From: Stenotrophomonas sp046736075
GTDB lineage: Bacteria; Pseudomonadota; Gammaproteobacteria; Xanthomonadales; Xanthomonadaceae
NCBI RefSeq assembly: GCF_046736075.1
Contig: NZ_CP177163.1
Location: forward strand, 3,782,001 to 3,846,000
Direction: 5' to 3'
DNA: 64,000 bases
Positions 51,198-60,556 of the stretch are shown one piece after another. Numbering within the stretch: the first letter of the stretch is position 1; every line of letters starts with the position of its first letter. A program made the translations under genes and the position numbers. Under the pieces are notes generated by a model, which saw only the letters and a list, made by a program, of their open reading frames with translations, made no database searches and had not been told where the DNA came from.

Positions 51198-52039
51198 GCA
51201 TGGTGCGCGGCAACCGCTGGCTGGGCTGGAGCGTACTGGGGCTGGGTTTTGCGTTCCTGTACCTGCCGATCCTGTTGTTGATGGTCTATTCCTTCAACGC
51301 CTCCAAGCTGGCCACGGTGTGGTCGGGCTTCTCCACCCGCTGGTACGGAGAACTGTTCAACAACCGGCAGATCCTGGATGCACTGTGGATCAGCCTGGAA
51401 GTGGCGTTCTGGACCGCCACCGCCGCGACCGTGCTGGGCACGATGGCGGCAATGGTGATGACCCGCTTCCGGCAGTTCCCGGGCAAGACGGTGTTCGGCG
51501 CGCTGATCACCGCGCCGCTGGTCATGCCCGAGGTCATCCTCGGCTTCTCGCTGATGACCCTGCTGGTGTCGATGGGCGGCATTCCCGGCTTTCCGAGCCG
51601 CGGCGTGGTCACGATCTGGATCGCGCATGTCACCTTCACCCTGTCGTTCGTGACGGTGGTGGTGTCCTCGCGCCTGCAGGAGCTGGACCGCTCGCTGGAG
51701 GAAGCGGCGATGGACCTGGGCGCGGGGCGTCTGAAGGTGTTCTTCCAGATCACCCTGCCGATCATCGCGCCGGCGCTGGTGGCTGGCTGGCTGCTGGCCT
51801 TCACGCTGTCGCTGGACGATGTGGTCATCGCCAGTTTCGTGGCCGGCCCGAACTCCACCACGCTGCCGATGAAGGTGTTCGCCTCGGTGCGCATGGGCAT
51901 CAAGCCGGAAATCAACGCCCTGGCCACACTGATGGTGCTGGCGGTATCGGTAGCCGCCGTGATCGGCTGGTACATCACCGCGCGCGGTGAGAAGCGCCGC
52001 CAGCGCGACCTGCAGATGGCGCTGCAGGACAAGGGCTAG
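51194..52039 (+). CDS. potI: Polyamine ABC transporter permease PotI
   Basis: A 281-residue inner-membrane permease, six predicted helices, motif EEAAMDLGAGRLKVFFQITL followed by DDVVIASFVAGP, characteristic of PotI/PotC. It completes the polyamine importer. The succinate-semialdehyde dehydrogenase gene follows 137 bases later on the same strand, consistent with import and breakdown being encoded together. Confidence 0.95.
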   Translation: MSMVRGNRWLGWSVLGLGFAFLYLPILLLMVYSFNASKLATVWSGFSTRWYGELFNNRQILDALWISLEVAFWTATAATVLGTMAAMVMTRFRQFPGKTVFGALITAPLVMPEVILGFSLMTLLVSMGGIPGFPSRGVVTIWIAHVTFTLSFVTVVVSSRLQELDRSLEEAAMDLGAGRLKVFFQITLPIIAPALVAGWLLAFTLSLDDVVIASFVAGPNSTTLPMKVFASVRMGIKPEINALATLMVLAVSVAAVIGWYITARGEKRRQRDLQMALQDKG

Positions 52040-52176
52040 CGCCGGGCGCGGCCCGGGAGGGACGGCCGCCGGCCGCGACGCTGTGTCGCATCCGCGTTGC
52101 CGTCCCCGCCAGCTCCGGCAACATCCGGCTCACAGGGGCAGGCGCAGAATGGCGATCTGTCTTCCGGAGTACCACG

Positions 52177-53541
52177 ATGACCGTTGAAATCGTCAATCCC
52201 GCGACCGGCCAGGTCACCTACCGCCACGAACTGCTCGATGCCGCCGGGATCGAACAGCGCCTGGCGGCGGCCGCCACCGCCTTCCCGCTGTGGTCGGCGC
52301 ACTCGCTGCAGGAGCGCGGCGGCATCCTGCGTGGCATCGCCGCACAGCTGCGCGCGCGCAGGGACGATATCCAGCAGGCGATGACCGGTGAAATGGGCAA
52401 GCTCAAGGGCGAGGCGCTGGCCGAGATCGAGAAGTGCGCGCAGGCCTGCGAGTACTACGCCGACCACGCCGCCGACTACCTCAAGCCGCAACTGATCGAC
52501 ACCGAGGCGCAGCGCAGCTACGTGCGTTACGAGCCGATCGGCTGCGTGTTCGCGGTGATGCCGTGGAATTTCCCGATCTGGCAGGTATTCCGCTTCCTCG
52601 CCCCGGCATTCATGGCCGGCAATGTGGCGCTGCTCAAGCACGCCAGCAACGTGCCGCAGTGCGCCGACCTGATCCTGGCGGTCTGCCGCGACGGTGGCCT
52701 GCCCGACGGTGTGTTTGATGTGCTGCACATCGACAACGACCAGGCGGCCGAGGTGCTGCGCGACAGGCGGGTCAAGGCGGTCACGCTGACCGGCAGCGAG
52801 CGCGCCGGGCGGTCGATCGCCGCCAATGCCGGTGACCAGCTCAAGAAATGCGTGATGGAACTGGGCGGCAGCGACGCCTTCGTGGTGCTCGACGACGCCG
52901 ACCTCGACAAGGCCGTTGCGGCGGCGGTGAAGTCGCGGTTCGACAACAGCGGGCAGACCTGCATCGCCGCCAAGCGCTTCGTGGTGGTCGATGCGATCGC
53001 CGATGCGTTCGTGGCGAAGTTCGTTGCGGCGGCTGCTGCGCGTGTCTACGGCGATCCGCAGGATGCGAAGACCACCCTGGCGCCGATGGCGCGTGCCGAC
53101 CTGCGCGATGAGCTGCACAAGCAGGTGCAGGCCAGCGTGGCCAAGGGCGCCACCGTGCTGCTCGGCGGCGAGCCGGTGCCCGGCACGCATGCCGGTTACC
53201 CGGCAACAATCCTTGACCATGTGGCGCCGGGGACGCCGGCCTATGACGAGGAACTGTTCGGGCCGGTTGCCGCGATCCTGCGCGTGCGCGACGATGCCGA
53301 CGCGTTGCGCGTGGCCAATGACACCACCTTCGGCCTTGGCGGCAGCGTGTGGAGCGGTGATCCGGTACGTGGCGAGGCGATTGCCAAGCGGCTCGAGTGC
53401 GGCGCCGCGTTCGTCAACGCCATCGTCAAGAGCGACGCGCGCCTGCCGTTCGGTGGCACCAAGCGCTCCGGTTTCGGCCGCGAGCTGGCCGACCACGGCA
53501 TCCATGAGTTCATGAACATCAAGACGGTCTACGTGGCCTGA
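52177..53541 (+). CDS. Succinate-semialdehyde dehydrogenase-type aldehyde dehydrogenase
   Basis: A 454-residue NAD(P)-dependent dehydrogenase. C262 (SGQTCIAAKRFVV) is the nucleophile and E229 (MELGGSDAFVV) the base. Length and the N-terminal VEIVNPATGQVTY agree with the short Sad/YneI-like succinate-semialdehyde dehydrogenases (about 455-460 residues) rather than GabD (about 480). In this locus it would oxidise succinate semialdehyde, made from GABA by transamination, to succinate. GGAG precedes the ATG at 52177. It is convergent with corA. Confidence 0.88.
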   Translation: MTVEIVNPATGQVTYRHELLDAAGIEQRLAAAATAFPLWSAHSLQERGGILRGIAAQLRARRDDIQQAMTGEMGKLKGEALAEIEKCAQACEYYADHAADYLKPQLIDTEAQRSYVRYEPIGCVFAVMPWNFPIWQVFRFLAPAFMAGNVALLKHASNVPQCADLILAVCRDGGLPDGVFDVLHIDNDQAAEVLRDRRVKAVTLTGSERAGRSIAANAGDQLKKCVMELGGSDAFVVLDDADLDKAVAAAVKSRFDNSGQTCIAAKRFVVVDAIADAFVAKFVAAAAARVYGDPQDAKTTLAPMARADLRDELHKQVQASVAKGATVLLGGEPVPGTHAGYPATILDHVAPGTPAYDEELFGPVAAILRVRDDADALRVANDTTFGLGGSVWSGDPVRGEAIAKRLECGAAFVNAIVKSDARLPFGGTKRSGFGRELADHGIHEFMNIKTVYVA

Positions 53542-53572
53542 CAAGGGGTGCCTGGGGGCGGCAGGCACACAA

Positions 53573-54580
53573 CTACAGCCAGCGCACCCGCTTGAACAGC
53601 CGATACAGGCCCACGCACACCGCGCCCACGCCGATGATCATCGCCGGGTAGGCCCAGGGCTTGTCGAGCTCGGGCATGTGGGTGAAGTTCATGCCGTACC
53701 AGCTGGTGATCAGGGTCGGGGCCGCCAGCAGGGCGGCCCAGGCGCCGAGGCGCTTCACCGTCTCACCCTGGGCCAGGGTGACCAGCGACAGGTTCACGCT
53801 CAGCGCGGTGCCCAGCATCTCGCGCAGGGTGTCGATCACATCGCTGATCCGCACCGCATGGTCGTGCACATCGCGCAGGTACAGCTTGACCTCGTCCGGC
53901 ACCAGTTCGCCCTGGTAGCGTTTGATCTGCGACAGCATGTCCTGCAGCGGGGCCACCGCCATGCGCATCTTGTTGAGCTCGCGCTTGAGCTCGTACAGGC
54001 GCACCACGGTCTGGCGCTTGTAGCGGTCGGCGAAGATGTCCTTCTCCAGCAGCTCCAGCGTGTCGCGGTAGCGCTGGGTGATGGGCAGGTAGTTGTCCAC
54101 CACGAAGTCCAGCACCGCGTACAGGCAATACGAGGGGCCCATACGGCGCAGCAGCTCCGGCTCGCGTTCCACCCGCGCACGCGGGGCGGCGTAGGACAGC
54201 GATGCGCCGTGGCGCACCGTGACCAGGAAGCGCGGGCCGAGGAAGGCATGCGTCTCGCCGTACTGGATGCGTTCCTCCACCATCTGCGCGGTGGTCACCA
54301 CCACGAACAGCGAATTGCCGTATGCCTCCACCTTCGGCCGCTGGTGCGCGTTGCGCGCATCCTCGATGGCCAGCGAGTGCAGGCAGAACTCTTCCTGGAG
54401 CTTCAGCAGCACGCTGTCGTCCGGCTCGTACAGGCCCACCCAGACGAAGCCGTTGCCGCTTTCGATCACATCGCTGATCGCGTCCAGGCTGATGTCGTGG
54501 CGCTTGCCCTGGTCATCGTAGTGGACGCAGTTGATGACGCAGGCGGGATTGTGGATCGGTACGGTCTGCATGGCGGGCAT
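53573..54580 (-). CDS. corA: CorA-family magnesium/cobalt transporter
   Basis: A 335-residue pentameric channel-type divalent cation transporter. The long cytoplasmic funnel (about 1-270) has helical stalk sequence, and the signature YGMNFTHMPEL lies in the loop between two C-terminal helices, ending in the basic FKRVRWL tail. It starts seven bases after the DUF4105 gene stop, so it belongs to the corC-DUF4105-corA unit. Either of two ATGs (54580, 54571) could start it. Confidence 0.94.
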   Translation of the reverse strand: MPAMQTVPIHNPACVINCVHYDDQGKRHDISLDAISDVIESGNGFVWVGLYEPDDSVLLKLQEEFCLHSLAIEDARNAHQRPKVEAYGNSLFVVVTTAQMVEERIQYGETHAFLGPRFLVTVRHGASLSYAAPRARVEREPELLRRMGPSYCLYAVLDFVVDNYLPITQRYRDTLELLEKDIFADRYKRQTVVRLYELKRELNKMRMAVAPLQDMLSQIKRYQGELVPDEVKLYLRDVHDHAVRISDVIDTLREMLGTALSVNLSLVTLAQGETVKRLGAWAALLAAPTLITSWYGMNFTHMPELDKPWAYPAMIIGVGAVCVGLYRLFKRVRWL

Positions 54581-54586
54581 CGTGCG

Positions 54587-55857
54587 TCAGCGGGTCGTGA
54601 CGGGCAAGTCACGGCGGCCCAGTACCCAGGCCAGAGCGAGGTGGATCGGCAGCAGCAGTACGATCCATTGCAGGTTGTACTGCGCCTGCAGGGTCAGCCA
54701 GTGCAGTACCAGCCCCAGCGCGGACAGCAGCGCCACCGCCCACAGCACGGCGCGGAATCCACGCCACGGCTGGCGACCGCGCAGCAGGCAGACCGCGCCC
54801 GGCAGCAGCAGCAGGCACAGCGGTGAAAGCTGCAGCAGGTTGCGGTTGGCCCAGGCGGCCTGGTGCGCGCTGAAGCCCCACAGGTAGGTCAGCAGGGCAC
54901 CGGCAATGCCGCAGAACAGCCAGAACGGCAGTGCCACGCCGGCCAGCAGGCGGCGGCGCGGGCGCAGCGCGAGTACACCGGCGGCGGCGATCAGTCCGCA
55001 CAGCAGCCAGGGCCACCAGCGGCGCGGCGATTCGAGGGGTTCGGGGGCGATCCGGTGTGGCAGCAGCTGCTGCTCGGCCTGCACCAGCGGGCGGCCGTCG
55101 CTGTTGCGCGCCTGGCGCAGCGCATCGGCCAGCCGCATCGGCACGAAGGCCTCCTGCCAGCGCGACAGTGGCGCATCGGCGAAGGGCCCGAGGCCGATAT
55201 CGAAGCCCAGCCACATCCACGGCGACGGCGAGGCCAGCCGCACCGATTCGCTGCGGTAGGTATTGCCGCGCGAGCGCCCGGACAGCTGCGAATGCAGCCC
55301 GCCGCCGAGCGCCTGGTCGACCGCGTCGCGGACCATCGTGGCGCAGTTGGCGGTGTAGTAGTCGTAGTGGTAGCGCGCGTTCTCGGGCCTGGCGCGCTCG
55401 GCGAGCGACGCGGCCAGCCCGCGCGCCTGCTGCGGGTCCAGATCCAGCCACTGGATGCTGGCGCCGCGACCGCTGTCGCGGTAGTAGGACAGGTCCTGGT
55501 CCAGCGGCAGCGCCACCAGGTAGTACATCATCTCGCCGCGCACGAAGCGGCCGATGAAATCCGATTCGGACGGATCGAAATAGCCGAAGTTGTAGGACGT
55601 CGCCGCGCCGGTGACCGGGTCCACCACCACCAGCGCGTCGTGACCGAAGCGCTCGAAGAAGATCTCGCCCGGCTGCATGGTCACCACGCCGATGCGCGGT
55701 GCGGGCGTGCCGGTATCCGCGAGGGCCGGCGTTGCGGGCGGGGCAGGGGCGTCCTGGGCCAGCGCCACCGACGGCAGGCTGGCCAGGGCAAGCACCCACG
55801 ACAGGAACAACAGGCGGCACAACGGCCACCGCATCAGCAGGGGCCGCATGGCGTGGG

Positions 55858-55861
<4 letters not shown>
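54587..55861 (-). CDS. DUF4105 (Lnb N-terminal periplasmic domain-like) membrane protein
   Basis: A 424-residue protein. A signal-like N-terminal helix (about 13-36, to VALAQ) is followed by a DUF4105 periplasmic domain (about 55-215) with conserved PGEIFFERFGHDALVV and YYTANCATMVRDAVDQAL, whose Cys/His arrangement is like a papain-type hydrolase. Four to five helices follow (about 280-420). DUF4105 proteins have no settled function; some act on envelope lipids or proteins. It overlaps corC by four bases (ATGA) and precedes corA, implying a link to divalent-cation homeostasis or envelope stress. Confidence 0.82.
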
Positions 55862-56739
<878 letters not shown>

Positions 56740-56803
56740 CTCTGGAAAAAAGGCACCCGGCGAGCCGGGCGTTGGATTTAGTCTAGCAGGATGCGCGGCG
56801 CTG

Positions 56804-57394
56804 TCAGCGCCCCCCGGCAGGGGGCGCATTCACCGACGGGGCGGGCAGGGCGGGCGCGGGTTCCGGCGCCGCCTCCTCCGGCGGCAGGTCCAGGCTGTAG
56901 GTGCACCCGGCCAGGGTCTTGCCCGGGTGGGTCTTGACCGTGGACAGGCTCAGGATTACCGATTCGATCAGGGCTTCGCCGGTGTTCGGGTCGGTCACAT
57001 CGCGGCTGACCAGTTCGTGGCCGGCCATGAACTTGTCCGGGTTGTCCACGGCGGTTTCCAGCTTCAAGGTGCCGGCCAGGGCGCGCGGGTCGGCCAGGTC
57101 CAGGATCGCCATGATGCTGGCGCCGGCCACAGCGACGTACTCGGTGCGCTGCCCGAACACCGTCAGCGGGGTGGCCAGGCGGAACTCGGTCATGAACTGG
57201 TTGGTCTGCGGCAGCGGCTGCAGGCCGTTGGCCACGGCCTTGAGCGGATCGGCAACCACCGCAGCCACGGCTGCGTAGTCGGCCACGCTCTGGCGGCATT
57301 CGATCAGGGCGGGCAGGTCGAGCAGGGGGGCATCGGCGGCGACGGCAGCCAGCGGCAGCAGGGCCATCAGGCCGACAGAGAGTCTGGACAGCAT
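56804..57394 (-). CDS. Exported hypothetical protein between corC and a membrane protein
   Basis: I do not recognise this family. The 196-residue product has a signal peptide (MLSRLSVGLMALLPLAAVAA) and an alpha/beta-looking body with two Cys (IECRQS, AGCTYS). The C-terminal tail is Pro/Ala-rich (PEEAAPEPAPALPAPS), as in many periplasmic or envelope proteins. It lies 13 bases after a membrane-protein gene on the same strand and may be co-transcribed with it and with corC 64 bases downstream. Confidence 0.75.
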   Translation of the reverse strand: MLSRLSVGLMALLPLAAVAADAPLLDLPALIECRQSVADYAAVAAVVADPLKAVANGLQPLPQTNQFMTEFRLATPLTVFGQRTEYVAVAGASIMAILDLADPRALAGTLKLETAVDNPDKFMAGHELVSRDVTDPNTGEALIESVILSLSTVKTHPGKTLAGCTYSLDLPPEEAAPEPAPALPAPSVNAPPAGGR

Positions 57395-57407
57395 TACCAC
57401 GGCTCCA

Positions 57408-58112
57408 TCACGAACGGGCAAGGTCGGCAGGGGCGCGCCGCCAGCGGCGGAACGCCCAGCCGACCGCGGTGAGCAGCAGGAACAGCAGCGTCCAGTGCGA
57501 CAGCCAGGCCTGCACCCGCAAGGCGCCTGCCGCGATCGTCCACAGCTGTGAACCGGCTTGCTCCAGCTGCAGGGCCGCCGCGGGCAGCATGCGCACGCAC
57601 AGCACCGCCAGCCCGAACAGGAAACCCAGCTGGGCAGCACTGGCGCGGAAGAACGGCTGCTGTTCCGGCGTCGGACGGTCACGGTGCAGACCCCGGTACA
57701 GCGTGCGCCATGCCGAGGGCGCGGTCAGCGCGGCCACCAGGCCGAGCACCATCAGGGCACTGACGCCGCCCGGGCTGTGGCTCGGGTCGGATGGGTCGGA
57801 CAGATAGCGCGGCAGCACGAAGCCGACCACCTGGGTGGCCACCAGGCTGGTGGCGCAGGTCAGGGCGGCGATGATGCGGATGCGGCGCTGCGTGGGCGCG
57901 CTCAACCGGGCCCAGGCGGCCCGGCCGCCACGACGCGCCGGTGCCAGCAGGGCCAGCGCCAGCACGGCCAGCAACGCGCAGATGCCGAAACGCACCTCAC
58001 CCAGGCTGGCCGGCCCCAGCAGGAACACCAGCACACAGCCCAGCAGCGCCAGCACGAACAGCGACGCCGGCCACGGCGAGGGGCTGCGGTCGGACAACGG
58101 CTCGGCGCGCAT
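57408..58112 (-). CDS. Polytopic membrane protein of unknown function
   Basis: A 234-residue protein with five to six hydrophobic helices (about 16-35, 43-58, 80-100, 118-132, 160-178, 205-222). No recognised family signature. It starts four bases after the ybeY stop and is 13 bases from the next gene, so it is part of the ybeY-corC transcription unit. Confidence 0.75.
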   Translation of the reverse strand: MRAEPLSDRSPSPWPASLFVLALLGCVLVFLLGPASLGEVRFGICALLAVLALALLAPARRGGRAAWARLSAPTQRRIRIIAALTCATSLVATQVVGFVLPRYLSDPSDPSHSPGGVSALMVLGLVAALTAPSAWRTLYRGLHRDRPTPEQQPFFRASAAQLGFLFGLAVLCVRMLPAAALQLEQAGSQLWTIAAGALRVQAWLSHWTLLFLLLTAVGWAFRRWRRAPADLARS

Positions 58113-58115
58113 GGC

Positions 58116-58601
58116 TCAGCGCTCGCCCGCGTAGGGGTCGGCGATGCCGAGTTCCGCCAGGATCTCGCGTTCCAATTGTTCCATTGCGTCGGCTTCCTTG
58201 TCGTCTTCGTGGTCCCAGCCCAGCAGGTGCAGCACACCGTGCACGGTCAGGTGCGCGTAATGCGCGTTCAGCGCCTTGCCCTGTTCCTCGGCCTCGCGGG
58301 CCACCACCGGCGCACAGACCACCAGGTCGCCCAGCAGCGGGAACTTGACCCCCTTGGGCAGGCCCTCGGGCACGTCGGCAGGGAAGCTCAATACGTTGGT
58401 GGCGTAATCCTTGCCACGGTAGTGCCGGTTCAGCGACTGGCCTTCCTTGGCGTCGACCAGGCGGATGGCCAGGTCGGCTTCACGGATGCGGCCCTTCAGC
58501 GCGGCGGCCACCCATTTGCGGAAGCTCACCGCCGAGGGCAGCCCGGCACGGGGCAGGGCGTAGCTCACGGCGACATCGAGGCGGACAGGACCCTTGGTCA
58601 T
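58116..58601 (-). CDS. ybeY: Endoribonuclease YbeY
   Basis: A 161-residue metalloenzyme involved in 16S rRNA 3' maturation and ribosome quality control. The zinc site H-x3-H-x5-H is H121, H125 and H131 (TVHGVLHLLGWDHEDD). NVLSFPADVPEG is the other conserved segment. The gene sits between phoH and corC, the standard gammaproteobacterial order (phoH-ybeY-corC), with two extra genes inserted before corC. Confidence 0.96.
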   Translation of the reverse strand: MTKGPVRLDVAVSYALPRAGLPSAVSFRKWVAAALKGRIREADLAIRLVDAKEGQSLNRHYRGKDYATNVLSFPADVPEGLPKGVKFPLLGDLVVCAPVVAREAEEQGKALNAHYAHLTVHGVLHLLGWDHEDDKEADAMEQLEREILAELGIADPYAGER

Positions 58602-58657
58602 GGCGATACCGGCAATTCAGAACAGTCAGGAAGCGACAGTATCGCGCGTGCGGGCCG

Positions 58658-58945
58658 TCACTGCGACGTCCAGTCCGAGGCGCCGTAGTGGATCGGGATG
58701 ACATCGGCCCCGCGGGTGCGTTCGGCGATGCCGGCAGCCTCGGCCGAGAGGTGGCAGTTGTACCCCTTGTGCACCCTCAACTGGCGGCTTAGTTCGGCGG
58801 CGGACTGCGCCGGTGTCGCGTTGACGTCGAGGTTTATGGTGGTATTGGCGCAGTCGCCGATGTTCACCACCTGCATCGCCGGTACCAGGGCGCGCGCGGC
58901 GCGGTCGGCGAGTGCATCTGATGAAACATGGCACCCCCTGTGCAC
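58658..58945 (-). CDS. Possible small protein between phoH and ybeY
   Basis: An open frame of 95 codons starting at a GTG, with no clear ribosome binding site. The composition is protein-like (QVVNIGDCANTTINLDVN, VHKGYNCHLSAEAAG), unlike the Arg/Pro-rich shadow frames, and it fills the gap between two co-directional genes. It has three Cys and no signal peptide. I cannot assign a function and it may not be translated. Confidence 0.4.
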   Translation of the reverse strand: MHRGCHVSSDALADRAARALVPAMQVVNIGDCANTTINLDVNATPAQSAAELSRQLRVHKGYNCHLSAEAAGIAERTRGADVIPIHYGASDWTSQ

Positions 58946-58969
58946 GCGTCGATGGGGGTGAGTCTACGA

Positions 58970-59953
58970 CTACTCCGCGCCCGGTTTCACCTGCTGCAGG
59001 TCGCGGCGGTCGTAGGCACTGACGATGCGCGCCACCAGCGGATGGCGCACCACATCACGCGCCTCGAAGAAGGTGAAGCTCACCCCTTCCACGTCGCGCA
59101 GCACCTCGATCGCGTCGCGCAGGCCGGACTTCACGTGCTTGGGCAGGTCGGTCTGGGTGAGGTCGCCGGTGACCACCGCGGTGGAGCCGAAGCCCAGCCG
59201 GGTCAGGAACATCTTCATCTGCTCCACGGTGGTGTTCTGCGCTTCGTCCAGGATCACGTACGCATCGTTGAGCGTGCGCCCGCGCATGTAGGCCAGCGGC
59301 GCGATCTCGATGACGTTCTTTTCCAGCAGCTTGATCACCTTCTCCACGCCGAGCATTTCGTACAGGGCGTCGTACAGCGGGCGCAGGTAGGGGTCCACTT
59401 TCTGGCTGAGGTCGCCGGGCAGGAAGCCGAGCTTCTCGCCGGCCTCGACCGCCGGGCGCACCAGAATCAAGCGCTGCACGCGCGATTCGTTGAGCGCCTC
59501 CACCGCACTGGCCACGGCCAGGAAGGTCTTGCCGGTGCCGGCCGGGCCGATCCCGAAATTGATGTCGTGGGTGGTGATCTGGTGCAGGTAGCGCGCCTGG
59601 TTGGCGCCACGCCCGCGCACGGTGCCGCGCTTGACCTTGATCGCCACGTCCTGCGCCTCGTAGGCGCGCTCCACCACGTGCTCGACGTTGGCCTGGTTCA
59701 GGCGCAGGTGGATGGCATGCGCGTCGAAGCGCACCTCCGCCGCTTCGGCATACAGCGCCTCGACCAGCGTCTGCGCCTCGTCGACGACGGCCTTCGGGCC
59801 GGTGATGCGGAACACATGCCCCCGGTTGGCGATCTCCACGCCGAGCTTGAGCTCGATCTGGCGCAGGTGCTCATCGAAGGGGCCGGCCAGGTTCGCGAGC
59901 TGCTCGGTGTTCTCCGGGGCCAGGGTGAAATCGCGTTGGGACAGTGCGGTCAT
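58970..59953 (-). CDS. phoH: PhoH-family ATPase (YbeZ-like)
   Basis: A 327-residue P-loop ATPase. An N-terminal KH-like RNA-binding region (about 25-95) precedes the ATPase core, with Walker A GIGPAGTGKTFLAVA and Walker B VILDEAQNTT, followed by the conserved TGDLTQTDLP. YbeZ proteins act with YbeY in RNA maturation. Despite the name, no Pho box was found upstream. It leads the leftward phoH-ybeY-corC-corA cluster. Confidence 0.95.
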   Translation of the reverse strand: MTALSQRDFTLAPENTEQLANLAGPFDEHLRQIELKLGVEIANRGHVFRITGPKAVVDEAQTLVEALYAEAAEVRFDAHAIHLRLNQANVEHVVERAYEAQDVAIKVKRGTVRGRGANQARYLHQITTHDINFGIGPAGTGKTFLAVASAVEALNESRVQRLILVRPAVEAGEKLGFLPGDLSQKVDPYLRPLYDALYEMLGVEKVIKLLEKNVIEIAPLAYMRGRTLNDAYVILDEAQNTTVEQMKMFLTRLGFGSTAVVTGDLTQTDLPKHVKSGLRDAIEVLRDVEGVSFTFFEARDVVRHPLVARIVSAYDRRDLQQVKPGAE

Positions 59954-60047
59954 TGCGTCTGGCGGCCCTCGATCCAGGGACCGGGCCGCGGGCAGGGAAA
60001 GGGTCTACAGGGTAGCGCGCGCTCCGGGTGCCTGCCAGCGCCGCCGG

Positions 60048-60092
60048 TTGTCCACACCGGGTGTGGAGGTCTCGTTGGCAAAGCTGTGGATA
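60048..60092 (+). repeat. DnaA-box-like 45-bp unit, copy 1
   Basis: Starts with TTGTCCACACCGGGTGTGGA, has 16 unrelated bases and ends with CTGTGGATA. TTGTCCACA and the reverse complement of TGTGGATAT each match a DnaA box (TTATCCACA) at eight of nine positions. Copy 2 has the same spacing. Confidence 0.8.
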
Positions 60093-60161
60093 TCCATCGA
60101 CAGCCCTTGTCCGGGCAGGCGAAAACGACGGTGGCGAAAAAACCGCCGGCCGCGTGGTGGG

Positions 60162-60206
60162 TTGTCCACACCGGGTGTGGACGCGCAGGCGGTCAACCTG
60201 TGGATA
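60162..60206 (+). repeat. DnaA-box-like 45-bp unit, copy 2
   Basis: Same 20-base head and CTGTGGATA tail as copy 1 with a different 16-base middle, so only the box parts are conserved. It begins 114 bases after copy 1. The head contains a perfect 19-base palindrome (GTCCACACC-G-GGTGTGGAC). Confidence 0.8.
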
Positions 60207-60310
60207 GCGTGGGGAGCGCCTTGCGCCGCAAGGGATGTGGTCGGGTGGTCAGGAAATGACCAGCGTCACGCCCGCACACCAGGCGGATTCCCGTAAGGGA
60301 TTTCTGACAT

Positions 60311-60326
60311 TGGCGTAAGAATTGCA
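60311..60326 (+). promoter_or_regulatory. Sigma-54-type promoter upstream of vgrG
   Basis: TGGCGTAAGAATTGCA matches the -24/-12 pattern (GG, ten bases, GC; TGGC and TTGCA core). It would start transcription near 60338 for the vgrG gene. Type VI secretion genes are often sigma-54-dependent. Confidence 0.75.
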
Positions 60327-60556
60327 CTAAGAGTTCCGCCGGGAGCCGTATGCGGCGGCCATCTGCGATATTCTTGCGCCGGGCAGACCGGTCGACGGAT
60401 GCGTCCAGCGCACAGGGGGTGCGTGGGCGATCCCGGGTGCGACGCAGTCCGCAGGACATGGAGGTGCACGATGGCAGCCCGCGACCCGGGCAGCCGTGGC
60501 GCACGGTGGTTTCTGGACCAATGAGTCGGCCGGATGGCCGCGAATGGACGGGTACG

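Larger units (their letters stand above)
59954..60310. other. Long non-coding region between phoH and vgrG
   Basis: No gene is supported here. It holds a duplicated 45-base unit with DnaA-box-like sites and, at its right end, a sigma-54-type promoter. The rest shows no RNA gene or terminator that I can defend. Confidence 0.65.

Noticed and set aside
58626..58934. An alternative minus-strand frame over the phoH-ybeY gap
   Set aside because: Arg/Pro-rich with no start signal; the other frame at 58658-58945 is more protein-like, though still uncertain.
60048..60206. Chromosomal replication origin
   Set aside because: DnaA-like boxes occur but there is no dnaA, dnaN, rpmH or AT-rich unwinding region nearby.
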